A stretch of DNA of 50,330 bases, taken from NCBI GenBank assembly GCA_026389265.1, contig JAPLIE010000097.1:1-50330 (forward strand), written 5' to 3'. Of this stretch, positions 35,181-46,610 are shown in pieces. Below the pieces are notes generated by a model. That model had not been told where the DNA came from. It saw only the letters and a list, made by a program, of their open reading frames with translations, and did no database searches. A program made the translations under genes and the position numbers. Each line of letters starts with the position of its first letter. Position 1 is the first letter of the stretch. The stretch is from Cyanobacteriota bacterium. GTDB lineage: Bacteria; Cyanobacteriota; Cyanobacteriia; PCC-6307; Cyanobiaceae.

Positions 35181-35214
35181 GGCCTGCCTGAACAGCAGAC
35201 TGATGGCCCCTTGT

Positions 35215-35844
35215 TTAGGCCAATGGCTGCCGCATCCGTAGCTCCTCCAGCCTGGCCATCGACGCAATCACCGTTTCGAGCACATAGGGATCGGTGTTCT
35301 CGGCGGTGGACAACTCAAGGAAACAAGCGGCCACATCCGGATGATCGATGCCAGCCAGGGCAGTCACCGCTGCCACGGCCTGCGCCTCGTTCTTGCCTCG
35401 GCACACCTGGAGCAAGAGCGGCAGCGCCTGCCTGCCGACCTGGCCGAGGGCCATCACAGCGGTGATCGCCACCACGGGGGATGCATCATGCAACGCGGCC
35501 TCAAGGGCTGCCATTGCTTCAGGAGGAACATCGATGCCGGGCCGATTGGAAGCAATCTGGGCATAGGCCTTCACGCAACTGGCGCGAACGGTGGCATCGG
35601 AGCTGGCGTGGAACTTAGCGGCAAGGGGCAGCATCGCCCGATCGGCGAAAGCACCTAGGGCGCGCACCGCTGCCCGTCGCCTGACCACATCCTGATGATC
35701 GAGCATCAGAAGCAGCCGAGGCAACGATGCATCGGCATGGTGCCGAACCATCTCCAGGAATGCCTCGGTCTGCACGTAGGGATTGGGATGCCCAAGATCG
35801 TCGAACAGCTGATCAAGGGAGCTGGTGCTGGTGGCAGGAGCCAT
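35215..35844 (-). CDS. cpeZ: Bilin lyase partner/chaperone CpeZ
   Basis: 209 residues made of HEAT-like repeats: LDQLFDDLGHPNPYVQTEAF, RRRAAVRALGAFADRAMLPL, VAITAVMALGQVGRQALPLL, QAVAAVTALAGIDHPDVAAC. Length and repeat content fit CpeZ, which stabilises phycoerythrin subunits and assists CpeY. Here it sits behind cpeBA on the same strand, separated from it by a terminator, and apart from cpeY. GC-rich codons, unlike cpeY. Confidence 0.85.
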   Translation of the reverse strand: MAPATSTSSLDQLFDDLGHPNPYVQTEAFLEMVRHHADASLPRLLLMLDHQDVVRRRAAVRALGAFADRAMLPLAAKFHASSDATVRASCVKAYAQIASNRPGIDVPPEAMAALEAALHDASPVVAITAVMALGQVGRQALPLLLQVCRGKNEAQAVAAVTALAGIDHPDVAACFLELSTAENTDPYVLETVIASMARLEELRMRQPLA

Positions 35845-35892
35845 CGGAAGGTCGTCGCTGCGAGGGGAAGGGCCTCAGAAGGGGCCGTCAAC

Positions 35893-35918
35893 AAAAAAGG
35901 GGAGGCCTAAGCCTCCCC
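35893..35918 (-). terminator. Terminator of cpeBA
   Basis: On the minus strand GGGGAGGC, loop TTAG, GCCTCCCC, then six T. It lies 21 bases after the cpeA stop and before cpeZ. Confidence 0.92.
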
Positions 35919-35939
35919 CCCTGCGTAATCAAACGGGCC

Positions 35940-36473
<534 letters not shown>

Positions 36474-36490
36474 CTATTGCTGAAAGCCGA

Positions 36491-37399
<909 letters not shown>

Positions 37400-37615
37400 A
37401 TGACCGATCCCAGCCATCAGGACTGTCTCGAGTCAATCGAAGTGCTCACCACCTACCGCGATCGCCTGGTCAGCGATGTGAAGGCCATGGGCCAGCGGCT
37501 GAAGCTCCCCCAGAAGCAGGTTGAGGCCACCCTCGCCTCCCACGCCGAACTGCAGCGCATCGAGGCGGTGCTGATCCAGCTGGCCAGCCAACTGGAGACC
37601 ACCACTCCGTCCTGA
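37400..37615 (+). CDS. Small hypothetical protein upstream of heme oxygenase, 71 aa
   Basis: Start MTDPSHQDCLESIEVLTTYR; mostly helical, with heptad-like LKLPQKQVEATLASHAELQR. The frame extends upstream, but the ATG at 37400 begins the protein-like part. It lies 118 bases before ho1 on the same strand. Likely a small helical-hairpin protein; function unknown. Confidence 0.6.
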   Translation: MTDPSHQDCLESIEVLTTYRDRLVSDVKAMGQRLKLPQKQVEATLASHAELQRIEAVLIQLASQLETTTPS

Positions 37616-37733
37616 TCCGATTCAGGCCTGCCGTTTGGCTGGCATGGCCTTTCATTGAGGCCTGCAACCGACGGACCTGATTCCGGACGATCCTCCCTTA
37701 GGTTCGAGCCAGAACCATTCCTGCTTTGCTGCC

Positions 37734-38447
37734 ATGGCTGTCAACCTTGCCCTCCAGCTGCGGGAGGGTACGAAGAAGGCCCACACCATGGCCGAGAACA
37801 CAGGCTTCGTGAGCTGCTTCCTCAAAGGGGTGGTCGACAAGGCCAGCTACCGCACGCTAGTGGGAGATCTCTGGTTTGTGTATAGCGCCATGGAGGAAGA
37901 GATCGGCAAGCTCGCCGATCACCCCGTGGTGGGGCCAATCGGTTTCCCCCAGCTCAATCGGCGATCGGCGCTGGAGCAGGATCTGGCCTTCTACTTCGGT
38001 TCGGACTGGCGCAGCCAGGTCAAAGCCACTCCAGGCGCCCAGGAGTACGTTGACCGCATTCATCAGGTGGCCCAGACGGCCCCTGAGCTGCTGGTGGGTC
38101 ACCACTACACTCGCTACATTGGTGACCTTTCCGGCGGCCAAATCCTCAAGAACATCGCCCAGAAAGCTATGAGCCTGGGAGAACATGATGGCTTGCGTTT
38201 CTACGAGTTTGATGCCATCGACGATGAAAAAGCCTTCAAGGCTGGCTATAGAACCATCCTCGACAGCCTGCCGATCGAGCAGGCCTTGGCGAACCGCATC
38301 GTGGAGGAGGCGAACCAGGCCTTCCACTACAACATGAAGATGTTCCAGGAACTGGAGGGCAATCTGGTCGCCGCCATCGGCAAAGTTCTGTTCGGCTTCC
38401 TCACCCGGCGGATCCGGGGCGGCAGCACCGAGGCCGTAGTCGCCTGA
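37734..38447 (+). CDS. ho1: Heme oxygenase 1
   Basis: Opens heme to biliverdin IXalpha with ferredoxin electrons and O2. Start MAVNLALQLREGTKKAHTMA with the proximal His in KKAHTMAENTG. The distal helix with GDLSGGQILKNIAQKAM is fully conserved, as is HYTRYIGDLSGG. 237 residues, a usual length. First gene of ho1 - S-type lyase - pebA - pebB, the bilin supply operon. Confidence 0.97.
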   Translation: MAVNLALQLREGTKKAHTMAENTGFVSCFLKGVVDKASYRTLVGDLWFVYSAMEEEIGKLADHPVVGPIGFPQLNRRSALEQDLAFYFGSDWRSQVKATPGAQEYVDRIHQVAQTAPELLVGHHYTRYIGDLSGGQILKNIAQKAMSLGEHDGLRFYEFDAIDDEKAFKAGYRTILDSLPIEQALANRIVEEANQAFHYNMKMFQELEGNLVAAIGKVLFGFLTRRIRGGSTEAVVA

Positions 38448-38452
38448 ACGTG

Positions 38453-39067
38453 ATGGCACAGCTTCCACCGTTGACCATGGCGGATTTCCTGGCCGCCAGT
38501 GCTGGCACTTGGCTGACGCGTCGCGCCGTGCACCATCTTGATCACCAGGACGACGAAGCCGGCGACTCCAATCTCACCATCGAACCTTTTGATCGCTCCG
38601 ATGCGGCCGTGCAGAGTATCTGCGAAAGCCTTGGAGTTGCCAGCGACCAGGTGAGCGGCGGTGCTCGCTTCTGGTGGGAGAGCAACCTCAAGGAGAACAG
38701 CCGCGGTGACGACCATGCCGCCGTTCTGCTCGATGTTGCGGACCAGGCGAACCCACGCTGTGGCTTGCTACTGCGGGATAAGGGCTACATCGAGAAGCAG
38801 CCGGTGATCAGCACCTACTCCTTTGCCGAGGACGGGCTGCTCACTATCACCACTCGCTACGACACGAATGTAGGGGTTGAGCGCTGCTGGTTCGTTAGCG
38901 AAGGCGTACGCATCCGTGTCAGCAGTGTGCAGTTCCTTGATGGCATCAGCATGACGACCTACTGCACCGAGCTGCGCTGTCCCAGTGACGCTCAGCTGGA
39001 AGCCATCAGCGCAACGGCACGACAGCGTTTCCCACTCGCCACGCAGCCGCTTGCTGCGGAAAGCTAA
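38453..39067 (+). CDS. S-type phycobiliprotein lyase between ho1 and pebA
   Basis: 204 residues of the CpcS/CpeS lipocalin lyase family: MADFLAASAGTWLTRRAVHH, DSNLTIEPFDRSD, GLLLRDKGYIEKQPVISTYS, VERCWFVSEGVRIRVSSVQF. It is more like CpcS/CpcU than like the CpeS at 30457 and GC-rich in codons. The start ATG 38453 lies 5 bases after the ho1 stop, and its stop is 9 bases before pebA, so it is embedded in the bilin operon. CpcS/CpcU-type lyases serve Cys-82/84-type sites of phycocyanin or allophycocyanin; its exact target is open. Confidence 0.85.
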   Translation: MAQLPPLTMADFLAASAGTWLTRRAVHHLDHQDDEAGDSNLTIEPFDRSDAAVQSICESLGVASDQVSGGARFWWESNLKENSRGDDHAAVLLDVADQANPRCGLLLRDKGYIEKQPVISTYSFAEDGLLTITTRYDTNVGVERCWFVSEGVRIRVSSVQFLDGISMTTYCTELRCPSDAQLEAISATARQRFPLATQPLAAES

Positions 39068-40536
<1,469 letters not shown>

Positions 40537-40621
40537 GCGTAGGCCTCACATCCCGCCACTCTGCTGAAACGCATCAAGCCAGGCGTCGGAGAGAACCTGG
40601 CCCGAGGTGTCAATCGCAACA

Positions 40622-40855
40622 TCAGCCGTCGAGTCGACAGACGCTGACCACCCTGATGACGGCACTGTCTTCAGCCCCTCCGGGCTTCAAGGTCACCTGA
40701 AACCACCATTGACGGCCGTCATCGCTGCGCCGAAGCGTCTGAAAACTCTGCATTTCCCGGTGCCTCAAGGCCAGAACGAGGGCTTCGCCGCTGCAACCTG
40801 GACAGTTCACCTGCATATCCGCCAGTCCCTCCGCTTGGATCTGGTAAGTGGGCAT
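40622..40855 (-). CDS. Small protein with CPGC motif, 77 aa
   Basis: Start MPTYQIQAEGLADMQVNCPG, then CSGEALVLALRHREMQSFQT, WWFQVTLKPGGAEDSAVIRV. The alternating hydrophobic pattern looks like a small beta-protein; two Cys in CPGC could bind metal. No ribosome-binding site could be judged. It is convergent with pebB and divergent from the epimerase gene. The in-frame extension to 40906 is less protein-like. Family not recognised. Confidence 0.5.
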   Translation of the reverse strand: MPTYQIQAEGLADMQVNCPGCSGEALVLALRHREMQSFQTLRRSDDGRQWWFQVTLKPGGAEDSAVIRVVSVCRLDG

Positions 40856-40990
40856 TGGGATGGAGCGCCTGAAGCCACACTCTGATGCAAGGCGGCGCTG
40901 GTCCATCTCTCAGCGAGGTGAGGATCGAGCCATCCCTTGCCTCACACCGCGTTGACAAGCAGGCTAAAATTGATGAAATGTAACATCTCC

Positions 40991-41908
40991 ATGTCCTCCT
41001 CTCCGGATCTGGCCTCTCTCTACCAAATGCTGGCCAAGGGGCAGCGTCCCATCCTGCCTTCTGGTGAACAGCGCGCCATTCTTGGCTGTGGCTACGTGGG
41101 CCAAGCGGTTGCTAAGGCCTGGAGGCAGGAGGGTCATGAACTCTGGGGAACGACAACCCGCCGTGAACGCCTTGCCGCGTTGGCTGAGCTTGTTGATACT
41201 CCAATGATTTTCGATTCCACGGATTCCCGCACCAACCTCTCCTTTACTGAAGGCCTTGATGGCATCTTGGTGTCGTTTGCACCCTCCAAGACCTCCCATG
41301 TTGATATCCATCACTATCGGGAGACCTTCCTTGGCGGCTTGCAGATGCTGACGGATGCGCTCCAGCAACACCCTCGAGAAACCCCGCTACAACTGGTTCA
41401 CTTGAGCAGTTGCGGTGTCTACGGCAATCGCCATGGTGCCTTAACCGACGAGACCGTCCAACTGGATTCGCTTCACCCGGTGAATGAGGTTCTGGCGATG
41501 GCTGAGGACATGATCCAGTCACTCCGCTCAGAATCGGTCAACGTTTGCATTTTTCGACTGGGAGGCATCTACGGGCCTGGCCGTGATATTCCCGCCATGC
41601 TCCTTTCAGCTGCAGGCGGTGTTGTTCAACGCAATGGCCAAAACGTGCCTTGCTGGATCCATCTTGATGATGTTGTTCGTGCAGTTTCATTTGCTTTTGA
41701 GCACAACCTCAACGACACTTACAATTTGGTGAATGATACCCAATTCACGGGTCAAGAGCTGACTGATCGCCTGTGCGAACAAGCTGGCCTACCACTGGCA
41801 AAATGGTTGACAATTGACACGACCGATCGTGTACTCAACGCCAGAGTGAGTAATGAAAAACTTAAGCAGATTGGTTTCACTTTTACTCGACCATCGATAG
41901 TTTGCTGA
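40991..41908 (+). CDS. NAD-dependent epimerase/SDR-like protein
   Basis: Extended short-chain dehydrogenase fold: the Rossmann motif AILGCGYVGQAVAKAWRQEG (GxGxxG at the N-terminus), LVHLSSCGVYGNRHGALTDE (SS-x-x-VYG, active-site Tyr) and IFRLGGIYGPGRDIPAMLLS. It belongs to the YeeZ/atypical SDR group rather than a classical sugar epimerase, since the Lys of YxxxK is not evident. ATG 40991 is chosen (40973 also possible). Substrate unknown. Its codons are AT-richer than in cpcE/cpcF next to it. Confidence 0.82.
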   Translation: MSSSPDLASLYQMLAKGQRPILPSGEQRAILGCGYVGQAVAKAWRQEGHELWGTTTRRERLAALAELVDTPMIFDSTDSRTNLSFTEGLDGILVSFAPSKTSHVDIHHYRETFLGGLQMLTDALQQHPRETPLQLVHLSSCGVYGNRHGALTDETVQLDSLHPVNEVLAMAEDMIQSLRSESVNVCIFRLGGIYGPGRDIPAMLLSAAGGVVQRNGQNVPCWIHLDDVVRAVSFAFEHNLNDTYNLVNDTQFTGQELTDRLCEQAGLPLAKWLTIDTTDRVLNARVSNEKLKQIGFTFTRPSIVC

Positions 41909-42218
41909 TAGCCAAGTCCGACCCAACGAACGCCCCCTGCAATGGGGCTAATTGATTGGCTCGTTTTGATCAACCCCCAAGGTTGCTCGGAACCGAGCAT
42001 GGAGGCTGACCCAGGCGCTCGGAACTGCGGCTTATCGCCGACGACCAAGGCGGGATCGATCGTCAAGGCTGCCTCGGGATTGCTGAGCGCCCATGCCATC
42101 CGTCTGGCTAGCGAGTTCCTCCGGTCTTCGTAGTCGTTGGTTACGGCCCCCGCCGGCTCGGCCGGCCCGGCGGGGGCCGCTGGCAGCATCAGGGCACGCA
42201 GGCATTCCACAAGCAGCC
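41909..42218. other. Intergenic region before cpcE
   Basis: About 310 bases. Open frames exist on both strands. The minus-strand one (41752-42210) reads TNDYEDRRNSLARRMAWALS and LTIDPALVVGDKPQFRAPGS in its middle, which is faintly protein-like, but it overlaps the end of the epimerase gene and has no recognisable family. CGGCTCGGCCGGCCCGGCGG near 42153-42172 is a strongly GC-rich stretch with inverted symmetry upstream of cpcE. Confidence 0.35.
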
Positions 42219-43046
42219 ATGGCAGGGGAGGAGCACGGCCCGCCGTTGACGGAAGCCGGTGAACCGATCAGCGAAGCAGAGGCCCTCAGGCGGCTGCGGC
42301 AGACCGACGACCAGTCGCTGCAGTATTACGCCGCTTGGTGGCTGGGCCGGATGCGCAGCCGGCACCCCGACACCGTCCCCCTGCTGCGCTCCGCCCTGCG
42401 CCAACGCCAGCCGCGGGATCCCGGCGCTGGTGTGGAGCACAACGCCGTGGCCCGCAACGCGGCCCGGGCCCTGGGCAAGTTGGGGGATGGCGGTGCGGTG
42501 TCCGACCTCCTGGCCGCCCTTGAAGACGACGACGACGGTCTGCGGGAGGCCGCGGCCCGGGCCCTGGGCGAACTGGGGGCCCTTGAAGCGGTAGCGCCGA
42601 TCTGCGCCCGCCTGGCCAGTGGTCTGGCCGGCGCCGGAGCGCCCATGACCAACAGCCCCAAGCTCCAGGAACCCTGCGAGGCCCTGATCGAGGCCCTGGG
42701 CGCGATCGGCGTGGCCGATCCTGCGGTGGTGGGGGTGATCGAGCCGTTCAGCGGCCATGACCGTCCGCTGGTTCGCAGTGCTGCCGCCCGGGCCCTGCTG
42801 CAGCTCACCGCCGAGGTCCGCTGGGGTGAGGTGCTGGTGGAGCTGCTGGAGCATGCCCAACTGCAGGTGCGCCGGGCCGCCCTGATGGACCTGGGCGCCG
42901 TGGGCTGGCGTCCCGCCCTCGAGCCCATCAGCGCCACCCTGGCGGAGAACAGCCTCAAGCTGATCGCCCTGCGGGGCCTGGTGGAGCAAGGCAGCGGCGA
43001 GCCCGGCCTGGAGGCCCTGCTGGGCGCCATGGATGACCTGCTCTAA
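42219..43046 (+). CDS. cpcE: Phycocyanin alpha-subunit phycocyanobilin lyase, CpcE
   Basis: 275 residues of HEAT-like repeats: LQYYAAWWLGRMRSRHPDTV, VARNAARALGKLGDGGAVSD, DDGLREAAARALGELGALEA, VRSAAARALLQLTAEVRWGE, VRRAALMDLGAVGWRPALEP. YYAAWWLGRMR is typical of CpcE. With CpcF it attaches a bilin to Cys-84 of CpcA. ATG 42219 is chosen over an earlier in-frame start. cpcF follows 9 bases later; cpcEF lie about 20 kb from cpcBA. Confidence 0.9.
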   Translation: MAGEEHGPPLTEAGEPISEAEALRRLRQTDDQSLQYYAAWWLGRMRSRHPDTVPLLRSALRQRQPRDPGAGVEHNAVARNAARALGKLGDGGAVSDLLAALEDDDDGLREAAARALGELGALEAVAPICARLASGLAGAGAPMTNSPKLQEPCEALIEALGAIGVADPAVVGVIEPFSGHDRPLVRSAAARALLQLTAEVRWGEVLVELLEHAQLQVRRAALMDLGAVGWRPALEPISATLAENSLKLIALRGLVEQGSGEPGLEALLGAMDDLL

Positions 43047-43055
43047 AGCCGGCCG

Positions 43056-43754
43056 ATGTCTTCCCTTCCGATGACCGATCCCTTCGCCAGCTTGCCCCCC
43101 CTGATCGAGGCGGTGGAGCAGGCCGACACCGCCACCGCCCTCCTGGCCGCCACAACCCGCCTGGCCAGCCATCTGGCCGGTGGGAATCCCCCGGCCCCCG
43201 CCGCCATCGCCGCCCTGGTGCAGGTGCTGGGCTTCAACAATCCCGGCGCCGCCGTGGCCGCCGTGGACGGCCTGATCGCCTGTGGTGAAACCGCGGTGGC
43301 CCCCCTGCTCGACAACCTCGATGCCCACAACTACGGGGCCCGGGCCTGGGCGGTGCGCGCCCTGGCTGGGATCGGCGATGTGCGGGGGCTGGAGCTGCTC
43401 GAGCAGGCCCTCGGCGGCGACATCGGCCCAAGCGTGCGCCGGGCCGCCGCCCGCGGCCTGGGCCAGCTGCGCTGCGGCGGGCTGCGTGCCGAGGAGCGTC
43501 GCGGGGTTCAGGAGCGGGCCCTGACAGCCCTGGAGGCGGCGGCCGGTGATGGCGAATGGGTGGTGCGTTACGCGGTGGTGGTGGGCCTGGAATCGCTGGT
43601 CCACGATCTCAGGCCCGAAACCGACAGTACCGAAAGAGATCTCAGGGAGCGGGCCCTCCAGACCCTCACCCAGCTCAGCCAGCCCGATGAAGACACCACG
43701 GTGGTGCGGCTGCGGGCCAACCAGGCCCTAGGGCGCCTCGCGCCCGCCGCCTGA
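43056..43754 (+). CDS. cpcF: Phycocyanin alpha-subunit phycocyanobilin lyase, CpcF
   Basis: 232 residues, HEAT-like repeats: NPGAAVAAVDGLIACGETAV, YGARAWAVRALAGIGDVRGL, SVRRAAARGLGQLRCG, WVVRYAVVVGLESLVHDLRP, VVRLRANQALGRLAP. Heterodimer partner of CpcE. The alternative of a PecF or RpcG-type lyase-isomerase is less likely because cpcE and cpcF are separate genes and no pec genes are present. Confidence 0.9.
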   Translation: MSSLPMTDPFASLPPLIEAVEQADTATALLAATTRLASHLAGGNPPAPAAIAALVQVLGFNNPGAAVAAVDGLIACGETAVAPLLDNLDAHNYGARAWAVRALAGIGDVRGLELLEQALGGDIGPSVRRAAARGLGQLRCGGLRAEERRGVQERALTALEAAAGDGEWVVRYAVVVGLESLVHDLRPETDSTERDLRERALQTLTQLSQPDEDTTVVRLRANQALGRLAPAA

Positions 43755-43768
43755 CCCAGCCATTCCCC

Positions 43769-44308
43769 ATGCCAAGCAGCATGCCCACCCCCAGCCCCCA
43801 GAGCGGACCCAGCGGCGGCCAGGCCCCACCCACCGGGGTGCTGTTTGTCTGCATGGGCAACATCTGCCGCTCCCCGGCCGCCGAAGGGGTCTTCCTCCAC
43901 CTGTTGGCCGAAGCAGGACTGGAGGACTGCTTCACGGTGGATTCAGCCGGCACGGGCGGCTGGCACGTGGGCCATCGGGCCGATCGCCGCATGCTCGCCG
44001 CCGCCGAACGCCGCGGCATCCACCTTCCGAGCCGGGCTCGGCAGATCGAGGCCGCCGATCTGCAGCGCTTCGACCACATCCTCACCATGGATGCCGACAA
44101 CCTGGCCGCCGTGCAACGACTGGAGCGCCAGGCGCCGGGAGGGGCCCGGATCAGCCCCCTGATTGACCATTGCCGCCAGCTTCGATCCCACGAGGTGCCC
44201 GATCCCTACTACGGGGGTGAAGACGGATTCGAACGGGTGCTTGACCTGCTTGAGGATGCCTGCGCCGGCCTCCTGGACAACCTGCTGCAGGAACGGAGCC
44301 AGGGCTGA
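43769..44308 (+). CDS. Low-molecular-weight protein tyrosine phosphatase
   Basis: P-loop VLFVCMGNICRSPAAEGVFL (CxxxxxRS) at about residues 24-43, general acid Asp in EVPDPYYGGEDGFERV, and SAGTGGWHVGHRADRRM between. 179 residues including a Pro/Ser-rich N-terminal extension of about 20. Dephosphorylates phosphotyrosine or arginine-phosphate in bacteria; target unknown. It starts 14 bases after cpcF. Confidence 0.92.
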   Translation: MPSSMPTPSPQSGPSGGQAPPTGVLFVCMGNICRSPAAEGVFLHLLAEAGLEDCFTVDSAGTGGWHVGHRADRRMLAAAERRGIHLPSRARQIEAADLQRFDHILTMDADNLAAVQRLERQAPGGARISPLIDHCRQLRSHEVPDPYYGGEDGFERVLDLLEDACAGLLDNLLQERSQG

Positions 44309-44400
44309 GGTGGTCACCAGTGCGGCCGCATCCTCGGCCTGCAGCAGGGGGGGGCCAACGCGCGGCTGGAACCCAGCCGATCGCACTCAGCAAGGCTGAG
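44309..44400 (-). pseudogene. Decayed copy of a cmk 3' segment
   Basis: Plus-strand bases 44309-44400 align by eye with 44575-44665 inside cmk: GCATCCTC-GCCTG-AGCAGGGG, then GGTGGAA/GGCTGGAA and AGCCGATC are shared. On the minus strand the fragment reads CDRLGSSRALAP, then (other frame) PPLLQAEDAAALVTT, against DRLDSTREVAPLLQAEDAAE in intact Cmk. The reading frame is broken, so this is a remnant of a partial duplication downstream of panC/cmk. Confidence 0.55.
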
Positions 44401-44455
44401 CTGAGCAGAAGGCAGAACTGAGCGGGAACGGGGGGCAGCGGGCCTGACGGTCGCC

Positions 44456-46051
44456 TCAAGCCAAAGGATCGCTCCCTTCCCCCGCAGCGACAGGGCCGGG
44501 CCAAGCATCCTCGGGCACCCGCGCCCTGAAGTGATCCTCCAGGGCGGCGATCACCTGCTCGATCGTGAGGCCGTCGGTGATCACCTCGGCGGCATCCTCC
44601 GCCTGGAGCAGGGGCGCCACCTCCCGGGTGGAATCGAGCCGATCCCGTTCGGCGATCGTGGCCTCCAGTTCGGCCAGCGGCGGCACCGGGAAACCTCGCT
44701 GCTCCAGATCCAGGGCCCGCCGCCGGGCTCGTTCGGCCACCGTGGCGGTGAGAAACACCTTGCACTCGGCATCCGGGAACACGGCCGTGCCGATGTCGCG
44801 ACCCTCCGCCACCAGCCCGCCCCGCTGGCCCATCGCGCGCTGCTGGGTGGTGAGAGCCTCCCGCACGCAGGCGTGGGCCGCCACGGTGGACACCAGGCCG
44901 GTGACCTCCAGACTGCGGATCGCTGCGCTCACATCGTGGCCGTTGATCAGCACCTGTTGCTCGCCATCGACGCCGCCGAGCAGGCGGAGATCGAGATCCT
45001 GCAGCAGGGGGGCGATGGCCGCAGCATCGGTGGGATCCACCCCCTGCTCCCGCACCCACCAGGTGAGGGCCCGGTACATGGCACCCGTGTCGAGATAGAG
45101 GAGGCCGAGTCTGTGCGCCAGGGCCCGGGTCACAGTGCTCTTGCCGGCCCCGGCGGGACCATCGATGGCAACGATTGGGGCGCGGGACATCAGGAAGCGG
45201 TGGTCGATCAGGCGGCTGGCGCCGCAGTGCACGGCGGCGGCCAGCAGGGAAAAGCTACCGGTGCGCTCCACCGGAACCAGCCGGTGGGGATCGACAACCT
45301 CCACATAGTCGGCGCTGAGAGCAGCCGATCCGAGCCGTGCGGCCACGGCGGCGATCAGTTGGTGGGAACGATCCTCCCCTGCCTGCCCTAGGGCCTGGGC
45401 CGCATCGAGGGCTTCCCCCAGGGCCCGGGCCCGCCCCCGTTCCTCGCCGGAGAGGTAGCGGAGCCGTGAACTGGCGGCGAGCCCATCGCTCTCGCGCACG
45501 CTGGCGCATCCGTGCACGCTGAGGGGGAGGCCGAGATCGGCAACCACCTGCCGCAGGATCACCAGTTGCTGCCAGTCCTTCTCGCCCAGCAGCAGGCGAT
45601 CGGGCCGGACCAGGGCCAGTAGCCGGCACACCACCGTGGCAACACCATCGAAGTGCCCTGGTCGAGACCGGCCGCAGAGATGGGCCGTGAGCTGAGGAGG
45701 GGGACTCACCCGAGTGAGGGCCGCCTCGCCGCCGGGATAGATCGTGGCAAGGGAAGGGAGGAAGAGAGCGTCCACGCCGGCCGCCGCCGCCAGGGCCCCA
45801 TCGGCGGTGGGATCGCGGGGGTAACGATCGAAGTCCTCACCCGGCCCGAACTGGAGGGGATTCACGAAGACACTGAGCAGCACCCGGGGCGACCTCCCCC
45901 CCGCCACCGGACGGCTGGCCCGCACCAGCAGGGAACGATGGCCCTGGTGCAGCGCCCCCATGGTGGGCACGAAGTGGAGGGGACGTTCGGGATGCTCCCG
46001 GCGCCAGAGCAGCAGCTCGGCTCGGCTGGTGATCAATCGCACGCGCTTCAC
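44456..46051 (-). CDS. panC/cmk: Bifunctional pantoate-beta-alanine ligase/cytidylate kinase
   Basis: 531 residues. The PanC half (residues 1-280) makes pantothenate: FVPTMGALHQGHRSLLVRAS (HxGH), RLLLGEKDWQQLVILRQVVA. The Cmk half (about 290-520) phosphorylates CMP/dCMP: PIVAIDGPAGAGKSTVTRAL (P-loop), LYLDTGAMYRALTWWVREQG, GLVAEGRDIGTAVFPDAECK, FLTATVAERARRRALDLEQR. The fusion is normal for cyanobacteria. Start GTG at 46051 (MKRVRLITSRAELLLWRREH), right behind the rlpA terminator. The tail after residue 500 is short and acidic. Confidence 0.95.
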   Translation of the reverse strand: MKRVRLITSRAELLLWRREHPERPLHFVPTMGALHQGHRSLLVRASRPVAGGRSPRVLLSVFVNPLQFGPGEDFDRYPRDPTADGALAAAAGVDALFLPSLATIYPGGEAALTRVSPPPQLTAHLCGRSRPGHFDGVATVVCRLLALVRPDRLLLGEKDWQQLVILRQVVADLGLPLSVHGCASVRESDGLAASSRLRYLSGEERGRARALGEALDAAQALGQAGEDRSHQLIAAVAARLGSAALSADYVEVVDPHRLVPVERTGSFSLLAAAVHCGASRLIDHRFLMSRAPIVAIDGPAGAGKSTVTRALAHRLGLLYLDTGAMYRALTWWVREQGVDPTDAAAIAPLLQDLDLRLLGGVDGEQQVLINGHDVSAAIRSLEVTGLVSTVAAHACVREALTTQQRAMGQRGGLVAEGRDIGTAVFPDAECKVFLTATVAERARRRALDLEQRGFPVPPLAELEATIAERDRLDSTREVAPLLQAEDAAEVITDGLTIEQVIAALEDHFRARVPEDAWPGPVAAGEGSDPLA

Positions 46052-46055
46052 TCAA

Positions 46056-46087
46056 AAGAAAGCCCACCTGCCAAGGGGCAGGTGGGC
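46056..46087 (-). terminator. Terminator of rlpA-like gene
   Basis: On the minus strand CCCACCTGCC, loop CCTT, GGCAGGTGGG, then CTTTCTTTT. A 10-bp perfect stem. The T-rich part ends 5 bases before the GTG of panC/cmk. Confidence 0.88.
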
Positions 46088-46115
46088 CGGGTGTAGCCAA
46101 CTTGAAGGCTGGACG

Positions 46116-46610
46116 TCAGGGAAGCACTTCGAGGCGCACTGTGGCGACACCGCTGGCCGTGACACCGAGATCGCTGGCAGCACCATGGGCGAGATCGATG
46201 ATCCGACCGCCGGTGAACGGGCCGCGGTCATTGATCCGAACAACGGCAGAACGACCGTTGTTGAGGTTGGTGACCTTCACGCGGGTGCCAAAGGGAAGGC
46301 TGCGGTGGGCGGCCGTGTAGGTGCCAGGGCGAAAGACCTCACCATTGGCAGTGCGGTTGCCGTAGAAGCCGGGCCCATACCAGCTGGCCTGGCCTGTGTA
46401 GGCGGAGGCGAGCTGTAAGAGACCTTTGGGTGATGCCGGCATCTGCCTGAGGAACCGATCCTCCCAGGAGGGGGAAGGGACCACGTCACGGATCACAGCA
46501 TCGGCGGCCGGCGTGGAGAGGGAGGAGGAGGAAGCGGCCATCGCAGGGGCGGTGGTCACCAGGGGGGTTATCAGGAGGGCGGCTGCGCCCAGAAGTTGAG
46601 TTGCACGCAT
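46116..46610 (-). CDS. RlpA-like double-psi beta-barrel protein, secreted
   Basis: 164 residues. A signal peptide is clear: MRATQLLGAAALLITPLVTT with cleavage near TAPAMAASS. The RlpA/DPBB domain spans about 75-164: GQASWYGPGFYGNRTANGEV, LPFGTRVKVTNLNNGRSAVV, RINDRGPFTGGRIIDLAHGA. The catalytic Asp/His set of lytic RlpA (HRSLPFGT, NDRGP) is present. Not a lipoprotein (no lipobox Cys). Probable septal or peptidoglycan glycosidase acting in the periplasm; no SPOR domain. Confidence 0.9.
   Translation of the reverse strand: MRATQLLGAAALLITPLVTTAPAMAASSSSLSTPAADAVIRDVVPSPSWEDRFLRQMPASPKGLLQLASAYTGQASWYGPGFYGNRTANGEVFRPGTYTAAHRSLPFGTRVKVTNLNNGRSAVVRINDRGPFTGGRIIDLAHGAASDLGVTASGVATVRLEVLP

Noticed and set aside
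42189-43604. 471-codon minus-strand frame
   Set aside because: It is the reverse of cpcE/cpcF; its Gly/His/Gln-rich translation has no domain, while the plus strand gives clear HEAT-repeat lyases.
44151-45059. 302-codon minus-strand frame beside panC/cmk
   Set aside because: A shifted frame of cmk with Gly/Arg-rich translation; true Cmk motifs lie in the other frame.
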